From contig NZ_BOSL01000004.1 of NCBI RefSeq assembly GCF_018403325.1, positions 1-64,000 of the forward strand: DNA of 64,000 nucleotides, in the 5' to 3' direction. This document shows positions 35,111 to 45,500 of this stretch, one piece after another; the first letter of the stretch is position 1, and the number at the start of each line of letters is the position of its first letter. Source of the DNA: Paenibacillus vini (GTDB lineage Bacteria; Bacillota; Bacilli; Paenibacillales; Paenibacillaceae). The notes under the pieces were generated by a model that saw only the letters and a list, made by a program, of their open reading frames with translations, did no database searches and had not been told where the DNA came from. Both the position numbers and the translations under genes were made by a program.

Positions 35111-35181
35111 AGTTAGAGGGCAAACGCATAGTTTTTCGGTTTTTATTCAAGACTTTTAAACTAATGAAGAGGTGAGAAAAA

Positions 35182-36429
35182 GTGAAGAAAAATTGGTTAG
35201 TTGCTTTGATTACACTGCTTGCTGTTTCTGTTATCGTGGCCGGCTGCGGCTCGAAAAATAACAATTCGGGTTCCAACGCGGCTTCAGGCGGCGACAACAA
35301 GACGGTAAAGGTCTGGTTCATGGGCACCTCGGAGAGCGTAGAGCCGATTGCAAAGATGTATGAAGAGAAAAATCCAGGCGTGAAAGTAGACGTGCAGGCG
35401 ATCCCTTGGGATTCCGCGCATGACAAACTCCTTACGGCCGTCGCTTCCAAGAATGGCCCGGACGTCATCCAAATGGGTACGACATGGATTCCGGAGTTTG
35501 CTTCGGCCGGTGCCCTGCTGGATATGGCTCCATACATCGAGAAATATCCGGAGCTTAAAACGGAGAACTTCTTTGACGGTGCCATTCAAACTACGCAATA
35601 TGACGGCGTTACTGTAGGTATCCCTTGGTATGTGGAAACACGCGGATTGTTCTATCGTACCGATTTACTTGCGGAAGTTGGATATCCTGAAGGTCCAAAA
35701 ACTTGGGATGAACTGAAAGATGCCGGTAAGAAGTTGGCCGCGAGAGGCGAAGGTAACTATATGATGCCAGTCGATGCGAAGGACCAAAACTATTTGTCCA
35801 TGTTCGCTTGGCAAGCAGGCAGCGATGTCATTGGCTCCGACCGCAAACCACAGTTTAATCAGCCGGAATACGTAGAGGCGATGAACTTCCTGAACAGCTT
35901 GTATAAGGAAAATCTCGTTCCGCCGACAGACCTGGATACCGTTACAGGCTTTAAGGACGGCACAGTGCCCATGTTTATCAGCGGTCCTTGGATGATTCAA
36001 GCCGTGAAGGAACAAAATCCGGAAATTGACGGCAAATGGACAGTTAAGACCTTGCCTGCCAACAAAAACAATAAATCGCTGATGGGCGGTTCCGACCTTT
36101 CGATCTTTAAATACAGCAAGAACCCTGAAGGGGCGGCGAAATTTATCGCCTATCTGAGCAGCGAGGAAGCGCAGCTTAAATTTTACGAAACATCAAATTC
36201 CTTGCCTGCTTTGAAAACGGCTTGGGAGAACGAGCAATTCTCCGATCCGATGATCGCCGCATTCGGTAAGCAACTAGAAAGTGCCATTCCGACGCCGATG
36301 GTCAAGGAATGGGAAGAAGTTTCGCAAGCTTCGGTCGCAGCCTTTGAACGAATTACAGTTGGCGGAGCGGATGTGCAAGCCGAGATGGACGCATTAAATG
36401 AGGAAGCCAACGGAATTCTAGGAAATTAA
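35182..36429 (+). CDS. Sugar-binding lipoprotein of the 1,2-beta-glucan-type operon
   Basis: A 415-residue solute-binding protein starting with GTG after GAGGTG. The signal peptide ends in the lipobox VAGCG (cysteine near residue 22) and is followed by an Asn/Ser/Gly linker. The mature part has KVWFMGTSESVEPIAKMYEEKNPGVKVDVQ and AGAAFM-like sugar-binder features. By its position with GH94 and GH3 genes it is likely to bind sophoro-oligosaccharides, as reported for the equivalent Listeria protein. The ligand is inferred. Confidence 0.92.
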   Translation: MKKNWLVALITLLAVSVIVAGCGSKNNNSGSNAASGGDNKTVKVWFMGTSESVEPIAKMYEEKNPGVKVDVQAIPWDSAHDKLLTAVASKNGPDVIQMGTTWIPEFASAGALLDMAPYIEKYPELKTENFFDGAIQTTQYDGVTVGIPWYVETRGLFYRTDLLAEVGYPEGPKTWDELKDAGKKLAARGEGNYMMPVDAKDQNYLSMFAWQAGSDVIGSDRKPQFNQPEYVEAMNFLNSLYKENLVPPTDLDTVTGFKDGTVPMFISGPWMIQAVKEQNPEIDGKWTVKTLPANKNNKSLMGGSDLSIFKYSKNPEGAAKFIAYLSSEEAQLKFYETSNSLPALKTAWENEQFSDPMIAAFGKQLESAIPTPMVKEWEEVSQASVAAFERITVGGADVQAEMDALNEEANGILGN

Positions 36430-36459
36430 TCATTTTGTCTTCCGCCTGCGAAGATGACG

Positions 36460-36488
36460 CCGGGACTCTACAGAAGCGAGGGTCCCGG
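36460..36488 (+). repeat. Intercistronic hairpin between binding protein and permease genes
   Basis: CCGGGAC (36460-36466) pairs with GTCCCGG (36482-36488) across 15 bases. It holds the same position as the hairpin at 19803-19835 in the other sugar operon, after the binding-protein gene. A short T-rich stretch follows later, so partial termination is also possible. Confidence 0.7.
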
Positions 36489-36547
36489 TTATCTCTTTAA
36501 GATTCTTCGTCTGGAAGGGAGTGGACAAATTTAAGGGGTGAGGATAA

Positions 36548-37447
36548 ATGAAGCAGCATGCAAATAGCTGGCACAAATATAAGTATCCGTATTTGTTCAT
36601 TGCTCCGGCCATACTGTTACTCACGGTATTTTCGATTTTGCCGATTATTATCGCATTAGTCATCAGCTTTACCGATATGGACCTGTTGGGGCTGGCCGAC
36701 TTTTCTAACATTAACGGCGCCGGCTTTACAAATTATCTAGGGCTATTTAAGGATCCCGTATTTATAAAATCCATTGTGAACACCGGCATTTATGTCATTA
36801 TCGGGGTGCCGCTGGTCATTTTATTTTCTATGGCAGCCGCACTATTGCTGAATTATGGAACGAGCTGGCTGTTTAATACCTTCCGGGTTGTTTACTACTT
36901 GCCATCCATTACGAATATTGTAGCCGTGGCTGTTGTATGGGGTTATCTCTATAACAGCAGGTACGGGCTGTTTAACTATATCCTTTCCTGGTTCGGAGTC
37001 CCTGGGCAAGCCTGGTTGCAGGATCCGACACTGGCCAAACTGTCGCTCATTATGATGGCGGTATGGAAGGCGATCGGCCTGAATATGATCATTTTCCTGG
37101 CAGCGCTCCAAGGAATTCCCCGCTCCTATTATGAAGCGGCTGAAATTGACGGCGCCACCGGGTGGAAGAAGCTCCGCTATATCACCATTCCTTTGCTTAG
37201 CTTTGCTACCTTCTTCGTGACGATTACGACGCTGATCGGCTGGATTCAGTTCTTCGAAGAACCGCTGGTCATGACGAAGGGCGGACCGCTCAACGCAACG
37301 ATGTCCATGGCGCTCTTTATTTATAACAACGGATTTAAGCTAAGCGACTTCGGTTACGCGGCATCCGGTTCCTTTGTTCTGTTCATTATCATTATCATCG
37401 CAACGATTGTGCAGTTCCTCGTCAAGCGGAAGGAAGTTGAATATTAA
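36548..37447 (+). CDS. Sugar ABC transporter permease 1 (second operon)
   Basis: A 299-residue MalF/UgpA-type permease with six helices. The EAA loop reads SYYEAAEIDGATGWKKLRYITIPLLSF. GGGGTG precedes the ATG. It pairs with the next gene; no ATPase is encoded nearby. Confidence 0.94.
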   Translation: MKQHANSWHKYKYPYLFIAPAILLLTVFSILPIIIALVISFTDMDLLGLADFSNINGAGFTNYLGLFKDPVFIKSIVNTGIYVIIGVPLVILFSMAAALLLNYGTSWLFNTFRVVYYLPSITNIVAVAVVWGYLYNSRYGLFNYILSWFGVPGQAWLQDPTLAKLSLIMMAVWKAIGLNMIIFLAALQGIPRSYYEAAEIDGATGWKKLRYITIPLLSFATFFVTITTLIGWIQFFEEPLVMTKGGPLNATMSMALFIYNNGFKLSDFGYAASGSFVLFIIIIIATIVQFLVKRKEVEY

Positions 37448-37467
37448 GGGTAAAGGAGGGGACGCAA

Positions 37468-38286
37468 ATGGCGTTGAAAAGATTTGAAAAGGGCTTTATG
37501 ATATTTCTTCTGGTTGCCGGCGGCCTTCTGATGATGATTCCGTTTATCTGGATGCTGGGCTCGTCCTTTAAGCCGGAAAACGAATTTACTATTGTTCCGC
37601 CGACGATCATTCCGAACCATCCGACCTTCAAAAACTATGTGGATCTGTTTGCGAAAATGGATTTTATGGTTTATCTCAAAAATACGCTGATCATCGTGTT
37701 GTGTTCATTCGTCGGGCTTTTCCTGAACGCACTTGCCGGATATGCCTTTGCGAAGTTTGAATTTCCGGGCAAGAACAAATTTTTCTATCTCATCCTGGCT
37801 ACGATGATGATTCCGGGTCAAGTAACCATGATTCCTACTTATCTGATCATCAACAAGCTTGGGTTGGTAAATACGATGGCAGGCATTGTACTGCCGGGGT
37901 TGGTCGGCGCGTTCGGTATCTTCCTGTTCCGCCAGTTCATGTCAACCATTCCGACGGATTTGATGGAAGCGGCCAGACTCGACGGTGCGGGCGAACTGCG
38001 AATTTTCTTCCAGTTGATTATGCCGATCGTAAAACCGGTCTTCGCCGTCCAAGGCATCCTGACATTTATCGGCGCCTGGAACAGCTTCCTGTGGCCGTTG
38101 ATCATTGCCAACGATGAAAGACTGTATACCTTGTCGGTCGGACTCTCGCTCTTAAAGGGACAATACGCCTCGAAATTCGGCCTGCAAATGGCCGGTGCCG
38201 CCTTCATGGTAGTTCCGATCATTATCGTTTTTTCTTTCTTCCAAAAGCATATTATTGAAGGATATACGATTTCGGGGATGAAATAA
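37468..38286 (+). CDS. Sugar ABC transporter permease 2 (second operon)
   Basis: A 272-residue MalG/UgpE-type permease. The EAA loop reads DLMEAARLDGAGELRIFFQLIMPIVKP, and the C-terminus IIEGYTISGMK is typical. AAAGGAGG precedes the ATG, 20 bases after the first permease. Confidence 0.94.
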   Translation: MALKRFEKGFMIFLLVAGGLLMMIPFIWMLGSSFKPENEFTIVPPTIIPNHPTFKNYVDLFAKMDFMVYLKNTLIIVLCSFVGLFLNALAGYAFAKFEFPGKNKFFYLILATMMIPGQVTMIPTYLIINKLGLVNTMAGIVLPGLVGAFGIFLFRQFMSTIPTDLMEAARLDGAGELRIFFQLIMPIVKPVFAVQGILTFIGAWNSFLWPLIIANDERLYTLSVGLSLLKGQYASKFGLQMAGAAFMVVPIIIVFSFFQKHIIEGYTISGMK

Positions 38287-38329
38287 GTAAGTAGGATTTT
38301 TTGTACGGTTAGAAAGGATGACATAAGCA

Positions 38330-39337
38330 ATGGCTACGATTAAGGATGTGGCGAAATTGGCCGGCGTGGCGCTTTCCACGGCATCATACGCACTTAGCGG
38401 AGACAGCAAAGTCAGTGCCAAGACGAAGGAAAAGGTGCTGGAAGCGGCTAGGCAGCTGAATTATTACAAGAACGGTTTCGCCATGGATTTAAAACGGAGC
38501 CGCACAAATACGATAGCCCTCATTTTAACGGATTTATCCGGGCCTTATTATTCGGAATTGATTCGCAGCGTCCAGGATGTGGCGCTCTCCAACGGTTACG
38601 ACCTGGTAGCTTGCAGCTCCATGGGGGGCAAAGGGTCTACGGCGGTTAAATATTTGCGAGAAAAAAGAGTGGATGGCGCGATCGTGCTGGCGCAAAACAT
38701 TACCGATGAAATCTTGTTGAATGCGGCCAGTTCGAGCTTCCCGATCATCGTGATGGACCGGCTTACGACGGGCGAAGGCCTTATTAGCGTCGTTGTTGAC
38801 GGGGAACTCGGCGGGTATAAAGCGACCCGTTATCTCATCGACAAAGGGCATCGTTCCATTGCCTTTATTAGCGGACCGGCCAATTCCTACGATAACAGCG
38901 TCCGGTACCAGGGATATTTGCGGGCGATGCATGAGGCAGGGCTTGAGGAGAAGGCCAAATGGCGGCTGAGCGGAAATTTTGTGCGGGAAGGCGGCTATAA
39001 GGCGACAAAAATGATGCTGATGCAAGGCGAGATCCCTTCGGCCGTTTTCTATGGCAACGATGAAATGGCGATCGGCGGCATCAAAGCGATGGAAGAAGGC
39101 GGCTACTCCGTGCCGGGCGACATATCCGTCATCGGATTTGACGATATTCAGCTGGCCGAGTATGTTCAACCTCCGCTGACGACGATTCATCAGCCGATGT
39201 ATGATTCCGGCTCCCTGGCGGGCCATCTGCTGTTTCAACTGCTGAATGACGAACAGGTCAACGATTCGTATAAATTAAAGGTGGAACTGACGGAACGCCA
39301 ATCGGTTCAAACGGTCGTGTCAGAGATCAAGAGCTGA
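38330..39337 (+). CDS. LacI family repressor
   Basis: A 335-residue LacI/GalR regulator. The HTH and hinge are complete: ATIKDVAKLAGVALSTASYALSGDSKVSAKTKEKVLEAARQLNYYKN. The effector domain follows with VDGAIVLAQNIT and DISVIGFDDIQLAEYVQPPLTTIHQP. It is encoded inside the operon it probably controls. CGAAACGTTTCG dyads before the operon and a weaker copy before the GH3 gene are likely targets. The inducer may be sophorose or a related disaccharide (inference). Confidence 0.95.
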   Translation: MATIKDVAKLAGVALSTASYALSGDSKVSAKTKEKVLEAARQLNYYKNGFAMDLKRSRTNTIALILTDLSGPYYSELIRSVQDVALSNGYDLVACSSMGGKGSTAVKYLREKRVDGAIVLAQNITDEILLNAASSSFPIIVMDRLTTGEGLISVVVDGELGGYKATRYLIDKGHRSIAFISGPANSYDNSVRYQGYLRAMHEAGLEEKAKWRLSGNFVREGGYKATKMMLMQGEIPSAVFYGNDEMAIGGIKAMEEGGYSVPGDISVIGFDDIQLAEYVQPPLTTIHQPMYDSGSLAGHLLFQLLNDEQVNDSYKLKVELTERQSVQTVVSEIKS

Positions 39338-39378
39338 ACAAGCACACATCAAGGTGAAATGAAAGCGGAGTGATCGGT

Positions 39379-40146
39379 TTGGCTTTTATACGAACGGCTC
39401 TATTTGCGGAAACGCTTGAAATGTCAACGGATATCAATGCGGTGATCCCAATGGCTGCGCTTCGGTCCAGCCGGGACGGCAAGTTGCCCGTCCTGTACTT
39501 GCTTCACGGACTGGGCGGTGACCATACGGAATGGACCCGGCAGGCCTCGGTGGAGCGCTATGCGGAGGACAAAGGCATCGCGCTCATTCTGCCGCGGGCG
39601 GACCGCAGCTACTATATGGATATGAAGCAAGGGGCGGCGTATTACACGTATTTGTCGGAGGAGCTGCCCGCCATCGCCAAATCCTTGTTCCCGATCTCGG
39701 ACCGCCGGGAAGACACGTTCATCGCGGGCTTGTCGATGGGCGGATATGGGGCATTCAAACTGGCGCTTCGCCAGCCGGAACGTTTTGCGGCTGCGGCGAG
39801 CTTGTCGGGGAGTCTGGACATCGTCCACCGCTTAAGCGAGCCGGAAGTATTCCGAAACCGCGAGGAAGAGCGGATGTTTGGCAGCGTGGTCGAGGTTCAA
39901 GGCAGTGATGACGATTTGCTGGCGCTGGCGGGAAAGGTCGCCGCGGCGGGAAATCAGCCGCAGTTGTATCAATGCTGCGGGACGGAGGACTTCTTGTACG
40001 AGGGCAACCGGAATTTCCTGAAGCATGCCGAGAAGGTCGGGCTGCGGGTGACTTATGATGAAGAACCCGGAGGCCATGAATGGAGCTATTGGGACCGCAA
40101 CATTCAAAAAGTGTTTGACTGGCTGCCGGTGGATAAGAACCGTTAG
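39379..40146 (+). CDS. Esterase (EstA / esterase D-like alpha/beta hydrolase)
   Basis: A 255-residue serine esterase. Nucleophile S119 lies in AGLSMGGYGAFKLAL, the oxyanion region in YLLHGLGGDHTEW, and the catalytic His in GGHEWSYWDRNI. This group includes tributyrin esterases and feruloyl or acetyl esterases. The TTG at 39379 is eight bases after GGAG and gives the N-terminus MAFIRTALFAETLEMST that aligns with family starts. In the operon it may remove acyl groups from imported beta-glucan oligosaccharides (inference). Confidence 0.88.
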   Translation: MAFIRTALFAETLEMSTDINAVIPMAALRSSRDGKLPVLYLLHGLGGDHTEWTRQASVERYAEDKGIALILPRADRSYYMDMKQGAAYYTYLSEELPAIAKSLFPISDRREDTFIAGLSMGGYGAFKLALRQPERFAAAASLSGSLDIVHRLSEPEVFRNREEERMFGSVVEVQGSDDDLLALAGKVAAAGNQPQLYQCCGTEDFLYEGNRNFLKHAEKVGLRVTYDEEPGGHEWSYWDRNIQKVFDWLPVDKNR

Positions 40147-40249
40147 TGAATGGGTTTGAATATCCGTGACTTGGGGATCTGTGCAGGTATAACCCGGGCA
40201 TTGCGCTGGCATTGTGAAGGCATTGTCCGGACAAACCTGTAAATCTGAG

Positions 40250-40330
40250 TCGAAACGTTATTATTTTAAAACATAAATTAGATAAAGATTGCTTGAATAT
40301 AAAGAGATTTAAGTTGTGAAACGATTCGAT
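40250..40330 (+). promoter_or_regulatory. Degenerate LacI-type operators before the GH3 gene
   Basis: TCGAAACGTTA at 40250-40260 and TGAAACGATTCG at 40317-40328 are partial matches to the CGAAACGTTTCG dyad. They suggest a second, internally controlled promoter for GH3-GH94. The promoter boxes are not clear. Confidence 0.55.
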
Positions 40331-40377
40331 TTAAACAATCACTCGATAATTCAACTTGTATAGGAGAGGGAGAAATC

Positions 40378-42543
40378 ATGTCCGAGCAACGACGACTGGA
40401 AGAACTTTTGCAGAAAATGACGCTCGACGAAAAAATCGCCCAGCTGCAGCAATTGGCTGCGCCCTTCTATGAGGATGCCGAAGACGAGGGGCTAATTACC
40501 GGGCCGATGGAATCGCTCGGCATTACGGCGGATACCGTGCAGAACGCCGGCTCGGTGCTTGGCGTAGCCGGCGCGGAGAAGGTCATCTCCGTACAGCGGG
40601 CACATATGGCGAACAACCGGCATGGCATTCCGCTACTATTTATGGCGGATATCGTGCACGGGTTCAAGACGATTTTTCCGATTCCGCTGGCTATGGGCTG
40701 TTCCTGGGATCTGGAACTGGCCGAGCGCAGCGCGGAAATCGCGGCCAAGGAAGCGGCCGTTTCCGGGCTGCACGTCACCTTCGCTCCGATGGCGGACCTG
40801 GTGCGGGACCCCCGCTGGGGCCGGGTGATGGAGTCGACGGGAGAAGACCCTTACCTGAACGCTTTGTTCGCGCGGGCGATGGTCCGGGGTTTTCAGGGTA
40901 AGGATTTAAAGAACGATCCGGACCGAGTCGCTTCTTGCGTGAAGCACTTCGCGGCCTACGGGCTGGCGGAAGGCGGGCGGGAATACAATACGGTCGATCT
41001 TTCGGAGCGCCAGCTTCGCGAATATTATTTGCCGGCCTATAAAGCCGCTATTGACGAGGGCGCCGAGATGGTGATGACTTCGTTCAACACGGTGGAAGGC
41101 ATCCCGGCCAGCGGCAACGTCAAGCTGATGCGGGATCTGCTGCGCGGCGAATGGGGATTTGACGGCGTCGTCATTTCCGATTGGGCCGCCATCAGGGAGC
41201 TTATCGCGCACGGCGTCGCCGAAGATGACCGCGAAGCGGCATTAAAGGCGATTCAGGCTGGCGTCGATATCGATATGATGACTTCGGCATATGTTCTGGA
41301 ACTGGCCCGGCTGGTCGAAGACGGGCTTGTACCCGAGTCGTTGATCGACGAAGCGGTCATGCGCATTTTGCAGTTAAAAGAAAAGCTCGGCTTGTTCGAT
41401 AACCCGCTGCGCGGCGCCGATCCTGAGGCGGAAAGTAAAGTCGTGTACTGCAAGGAGCATCTAGAAGCCGCGAAGGAGCTCGCGGTGAAATCCAGCGTCT
41501 TGCTGAAAAATGAAGGCATTCTTCCGCTGAAGCAAGGACAAAGAATCGCACTGATCGGTCCGTTTGCGCAAAGCGGCGACATTCTCGGCAACTGGTCGTG
41601 GACCGGATCGCGGGAGACGGCAATTCAGCTCGGGACGGCGATGGCGGAGCTCGGCGGTTCCGGTCTTGTAGTGGCCGAGGGCTGCGGCATCCATGACATC
41701 ACGGAGCGCCAGCTTGAAGAGGCCGTCAAGGCCGCCGGGGAAGCTGACGTCATTGTGCTGGCGCTCGGCGAAGCGTCGGAGATGAGCGGCGAGGCGGCGA
41801 GCCGCACCAACATCAAGCTGCCGGACGCGCAGCTTAAGCTGGTGCAAGCCATGAAGCGGCTCGGCAAACCGATGGTTGCCGTGCTGTTCAACGGCCGCCC
41901 GCTGGATCTGCACGGCATCTACGAAGAGGTCGATGCGGTGCTCGAAGCCTGGTTCCCGGGCAGTGCGGGCGGGGCGGCGATCGCGGATTTGCTATATGGC
42001 GTTGCCAATCCTTCGGGCCGGCTTACCATGTCTTTTCCATACACGGTGGGGCAAATTCCGGTGTATTACAACCACTTCAATACGGGACGTCCGAAGCCAG
42101 CGGAAGACTCGCAGGAGAAATACGTCTCGCATTATCTGGATAGTCCGAATGCGCCGTTATTCCCTTTCGGGTATGGCTTAAGCTATACGGATTATTCATA
42201 TGGAGAGCTGTCATTGTCGTCGGAGACGCTGAAACCGGGGCAGACCTTGGAGGCCAAGGTCCGGGTCAGCAACGATGGGGGCATGGCAGGAACGGAAACG
42301 GTCCAGCTCTATATTCGCGACGTTTCCGGCGAGGTCGTTCGTCCGATGAAAGAGTTGAAGGATTTCCGCCAAGTGACGCTAGCTCCGGGCGAAAGTACGG
42401 AAGTGGCGTTCGAGATCACCGAAGCGCAGCTGCGATATCATCACAGCGACTTGTCTTTTGCCAGCGATGCAGGGAAATTCGAACTGTACGTTGGAGGAAA
42501 CAGCCGCGATACGCTGCAGGCGGCGTTCCGGTTGGAGCATTAA
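40378..42543 (+). CDS. Beta-glucosidase, GH3 (BglX-like, cytoplasmic)
   Basis: A 721-residue GH3 enzyme releasing glucose from beta-glucosides. Domain order is TIM barrel (about 1-330), alpha/beta sandwich (about 360-560) and fibronectin-III-like (about 610-710). The nucleophile is D268 in GVVISDWAA; KHFAAYG and the acid/base loop region GEASEMSGEAASR are visible. There is no signal peptide, so it acts inside the cell. In Listeria 1,2-beta-glucan loci the equivalent GH3 enzyme prefers sophorose (known). GGAGAGGGAG precedes the ATG. Confidence 0.95.
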   Translation: MSEQRRLEELLQKMTLDEKIAQLQQLAAPFYEDAEDEGLITGPMESLGITADTVQNAGSVLGVAGAEKVISVQRAHMANNRHGIPLLFMADIVHGFKTIFPIPLAMGCSWDLELAERSAEIAAKEAAVSGLHVTFAPMADLVRDPRWGRVMESTGEDPYLNALFARAMVRGFQGKDLKNDPDRVASCVKHFAAYGLAEGGREYNTVDLSERQLREYYLPAYKAAIDEGAEMVMTSFNTVEGIPASGNVKLMRDLLRGEWGFDGVVISDWAAIRELIAHGVAEDDREAALKAIQAGVDIDMMTSAYVLELARLVEDGLVPESLIDEAVMRILQLKEKLGLFDNPLRGADPEAESKVVYCKEHLEAAKELAVKSSVLLKNEGILPLKQGQRIALIGPFAQSGDILGNWSWTGSRETAIQLGTAMAELGGSGLVVAEGCGIHDITERQLEEAVKAAGEADVIVLALGEASEMSGEAASRTNIKLPDAQLKLVQAMKRLGKPMVAVLFNGRPLDLHGIYEEVDAVLEAWFPGSAGGAAIADLLYGVANPSGRLTMSFPYTVGQIPVYYNHFNTGRPKPAEDSQEKYVSHYLDSPNAPLFPFGYGLSYTDYSYGELSLSSETLKPGQTLEAKVRVSNDGGMAGTETVQLYIRDVSGEVVRPMKELKDFRQVTLAPGESTEVAFEITEAQLRYHHSDLSFASDAGKFELYVGGNSRDTLQAAFRLEH

Positions 42544-42592
42544 ATTAGGCTATGTAGAAATTGACATAATAGAGAGACAGGGAGTGAAGAGA

Positions 42593-45500
42593 ATGGCGAT
42601 GTCAACAGATACCAAACTGTCGATTCAACAAGGCGAGCTAGAATTCACTTTTCATAAGAACGGCGATTTGTATGAAGCAACCGGCGGCTCCACGATGATT
42701 AATCAGCTTCTAAGCAATCCGATTGACGGTTCACTGGGCAATCTTTACGCCCGGCTGCACACGGCGGAAGGAATTCAGGCTTACCCGCTGCTGGGCATTC
42801 ATTCGGGCAGCCGATTCCGTCAAGCTGGTGACCGGCTGGTGTGGGAAGGCGAAATAGCGCCGGGCGAAGGGAAGAAGCCAATCGGGTATCGGGTCGTGTT
42901 CACGCTGACCGCCCAAGGCGTGTGGTTCTGGGATGTGCAGCTTGAAGGAAGCGGCGTAACCGCCGATATCGTGTACGGACAGGATGTCGGCCTTGCCGAT
43001 CCGGGCGCCGTACGCAGCAATGAAGCTTATTTGTCGCAGTACATTGACCATACCGTGTTCGAGGATGCGGACAAAGGCTTCGTCGTATGTTCCCGGCAAA
43101 ACCAGCCGCAGGGAGGCAAGTTCCCGTACTTGCAGCAAGGCTCGCTGACCAAGGCCGAAGGTTATTCCACGGACGGGTTCCAGTTTTTCGGCTTGTCCTA
43201 TAAGGAAAGCAACCGGCCTGAGGCGTTGTCCAAGGACAAGCTGGCAAACGAGGTTTACCAGTACGAGTTCGCCTATACGGCGCTGCAATCCCGCAAGACG
43301 GAGTTAAGTGGCAAAGCGCGCTTTGTATTTTACGGTTTGTTCCGCGGGGATCATCCTTCCGCGATTACGGAGCTGGAATACGATGACGTGATCCGTCAGG
43401 CATGGGAAGAGGCGGAGTCGGCTTCGGCCGATCTGGAGCAGGAAAGTGATCGCGACGGGAACGGTGCGGCGGTAACTCTTTCGCCGCAGCTCGGAGAACC
43501 GTTGCAAACTTTGCCGGTGACTATGGAAGAGCTGGACCAATGGTTCCCGCGGCGTCAGCAGGTGGAATATGCCGGCGAGCAACTGCTGTCTTTTTTCACG
43601 GATAGCTATGAACATATCGTTCTGAAGGAAAAAGAACTGCTGGTTGAACGCCCGCATGGCCATATCCTAATGAGCGGAGATAATGTGCGGTTCGGTGCCG
43701 AGGTCATTACGACCACCTCTTATATGTACGGTATTTTCAATTCGCAGCTGGTCGTGGGCAATACGAACCTCAACAAGATGATGTCCAACGCCCGCAATGC
43801 GCTCAATGTGCCGAAAACTTCCGGGCAGCGGATCTACGTAGAGCTGGATGGCAAATACCGCTTGCTCACGTTGCCTTCCTTATTCGAGATCGGGTTCAAC
43901 TACGTTCGCTGGTATTATAAAATGCCTGCCGACACGCTGATCGTCACTAACTTCACCACGGTCGACACGCCGGAGGTCCGGTTGCAGGTGCGTTCCGCAA
44001 ACGGGGTTAAGTACCGCTTCCTGGTGACGAATCAAATCACGATGAACGTGGCCGAATATGAAATTCCGTATGTGATGGAACAGGACGGCGAGGGCGGAGC
44101 CCTTACGTTCCGGGCCGACGCTTCCTGCATCAGTGCGCAGGTATATCCGCAGCTTACTTACCGGATGGTACTGGACGGGGCAACGTACTCTTTGCGCGAC
44201 GAGTCGGTCTTGGCCGAAGGCGCCGCTCCAGGCTGCGCTTCGCTGATCGCGATGGAGCTGGATGCGAGCGCGGAATGGACTTTGACGCACCAAGGGCTGC
44301 TGAACGGCGGCGAGCTGCCGGCCAATCACCGCTCCGCCGAAGCTGAGATCGAGCGCTATAGAGATTTTTACGCCGATGTTATGAGCGGCTTTAAATTGAC
44401 TAAAGACGGCGGGAACGAGGGCGAGTTCTTTAAGGTGAACGCGCTGGCCTGGTGGTACACCCACAATATGCTCGTTCACTACTCCGTGCCGCACGGTTTG
44501 GAGCAATACGGCGGCGCGGCCTGGGGGACGCGGGACGTCTGCCAGGGGCCGGTGGAATATTTTTCGGCGACTCATCAGTACGGGCAAGTACGGGATATTT
44601 TGCTGACGGTCTATGCCCATCAATATGCCGAGGACGGCAACTGGCCGCAGTGGTTCATGTTCGATAAATATACGCAAATCCAGCAAGAGGAAAGCCATGG
44701 GGACATTATTGTCTGGCCGCTCAAAGTGCTCGGCGATTATTTGACGGCGACCCGCGACTTTTCAATTCTCGATGAACAGATCCCTTATACGAGCAAACAT
44801 GGCTTTAACTTTACGAAGGAGACCGCCTCGGTACGCGAGCATGTGCTTAAAGAACTGAGTTACATCAAAGAGCATTTCCTTCATGACACTTATCTTTCTT
44901 CTTACGGCGACGGCGACTGGGACGATACGCTTCAACCGGCCAATGCCCAATTAAAGCAGTTTATGGTCAGCAGTTGGACCGTGGCCCTGACGTATCAAGC
45001 CGCAGATGTGTTGTCGAAGGCGTTAAGCCAGGTGGATCCTGCCTGGTCGGAAGATCTGAAGCAGATTGTCGAAGGCATCAAACGCGACTATAACCATTAC
45101 ATGCTGGAAAAGGGCGTCATTCCGGGCTTCCTCTATTTCGAGGATCCGAACGACGTGAAGCTGATGCTGCACCCGGAAGACCGGGAGACCGGCATCAAGT
45201 ACCGGCTGCTGCCGATGATTCAGAGCATGATCAGCGAATTGTTGTCCCCGGAACAGGCGGAGAGCCATTACCGGCTGATCCAGGACAAGCTGCTGTTCCC
45301 TGACGGTGTACGCCTGATGGACCGTCCGGCGCAATATGTCGGCGGGGTCAATGTGCACTTTAAGCGCGCGGAGCAGGCGGCAAACTTCGGCCGCGAAATC
45401 GGGCTGCAGTACGTGCATGCGCACATCCGCTATATCGAAGCGATGGCGAAGACCGGACGGCGGGAGCAGATCTGGCATGATCTGGCCGCCATTAATCCGA

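Larger units (their letters stand above)
34631..35181 (+). other. Long intergenic leader region before the LacI-controlled operon
   Basis: This 551-base gap holds a terminator-like hairpin (34711-34755), a promoter with a LacI-type operator (34883-34930), a small GGAAGC/GCTTCC hairpin near 34959-34975 and a second operator (35099-35110). No convincing ORF or known riboswitch is seen. The transcript would have a leader of about 260 bases. Confidence 0.7.

Noticed and set aside
34930-35181. Possible riboswitch in the long leader of the LacI-controlled operon.
   Set aside because: No known riboswitch consensus or terminator/antiterminator pair is seen; only a small hairpin and a second LacI-type operator.
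42458-42592. Longer N-terminus for the GH94 protein from the open frame starting at 42458.
   Set aside because: The extra 45 codons overlap the GH3 gene end and have no ribosome site; ATG 42593 has one.
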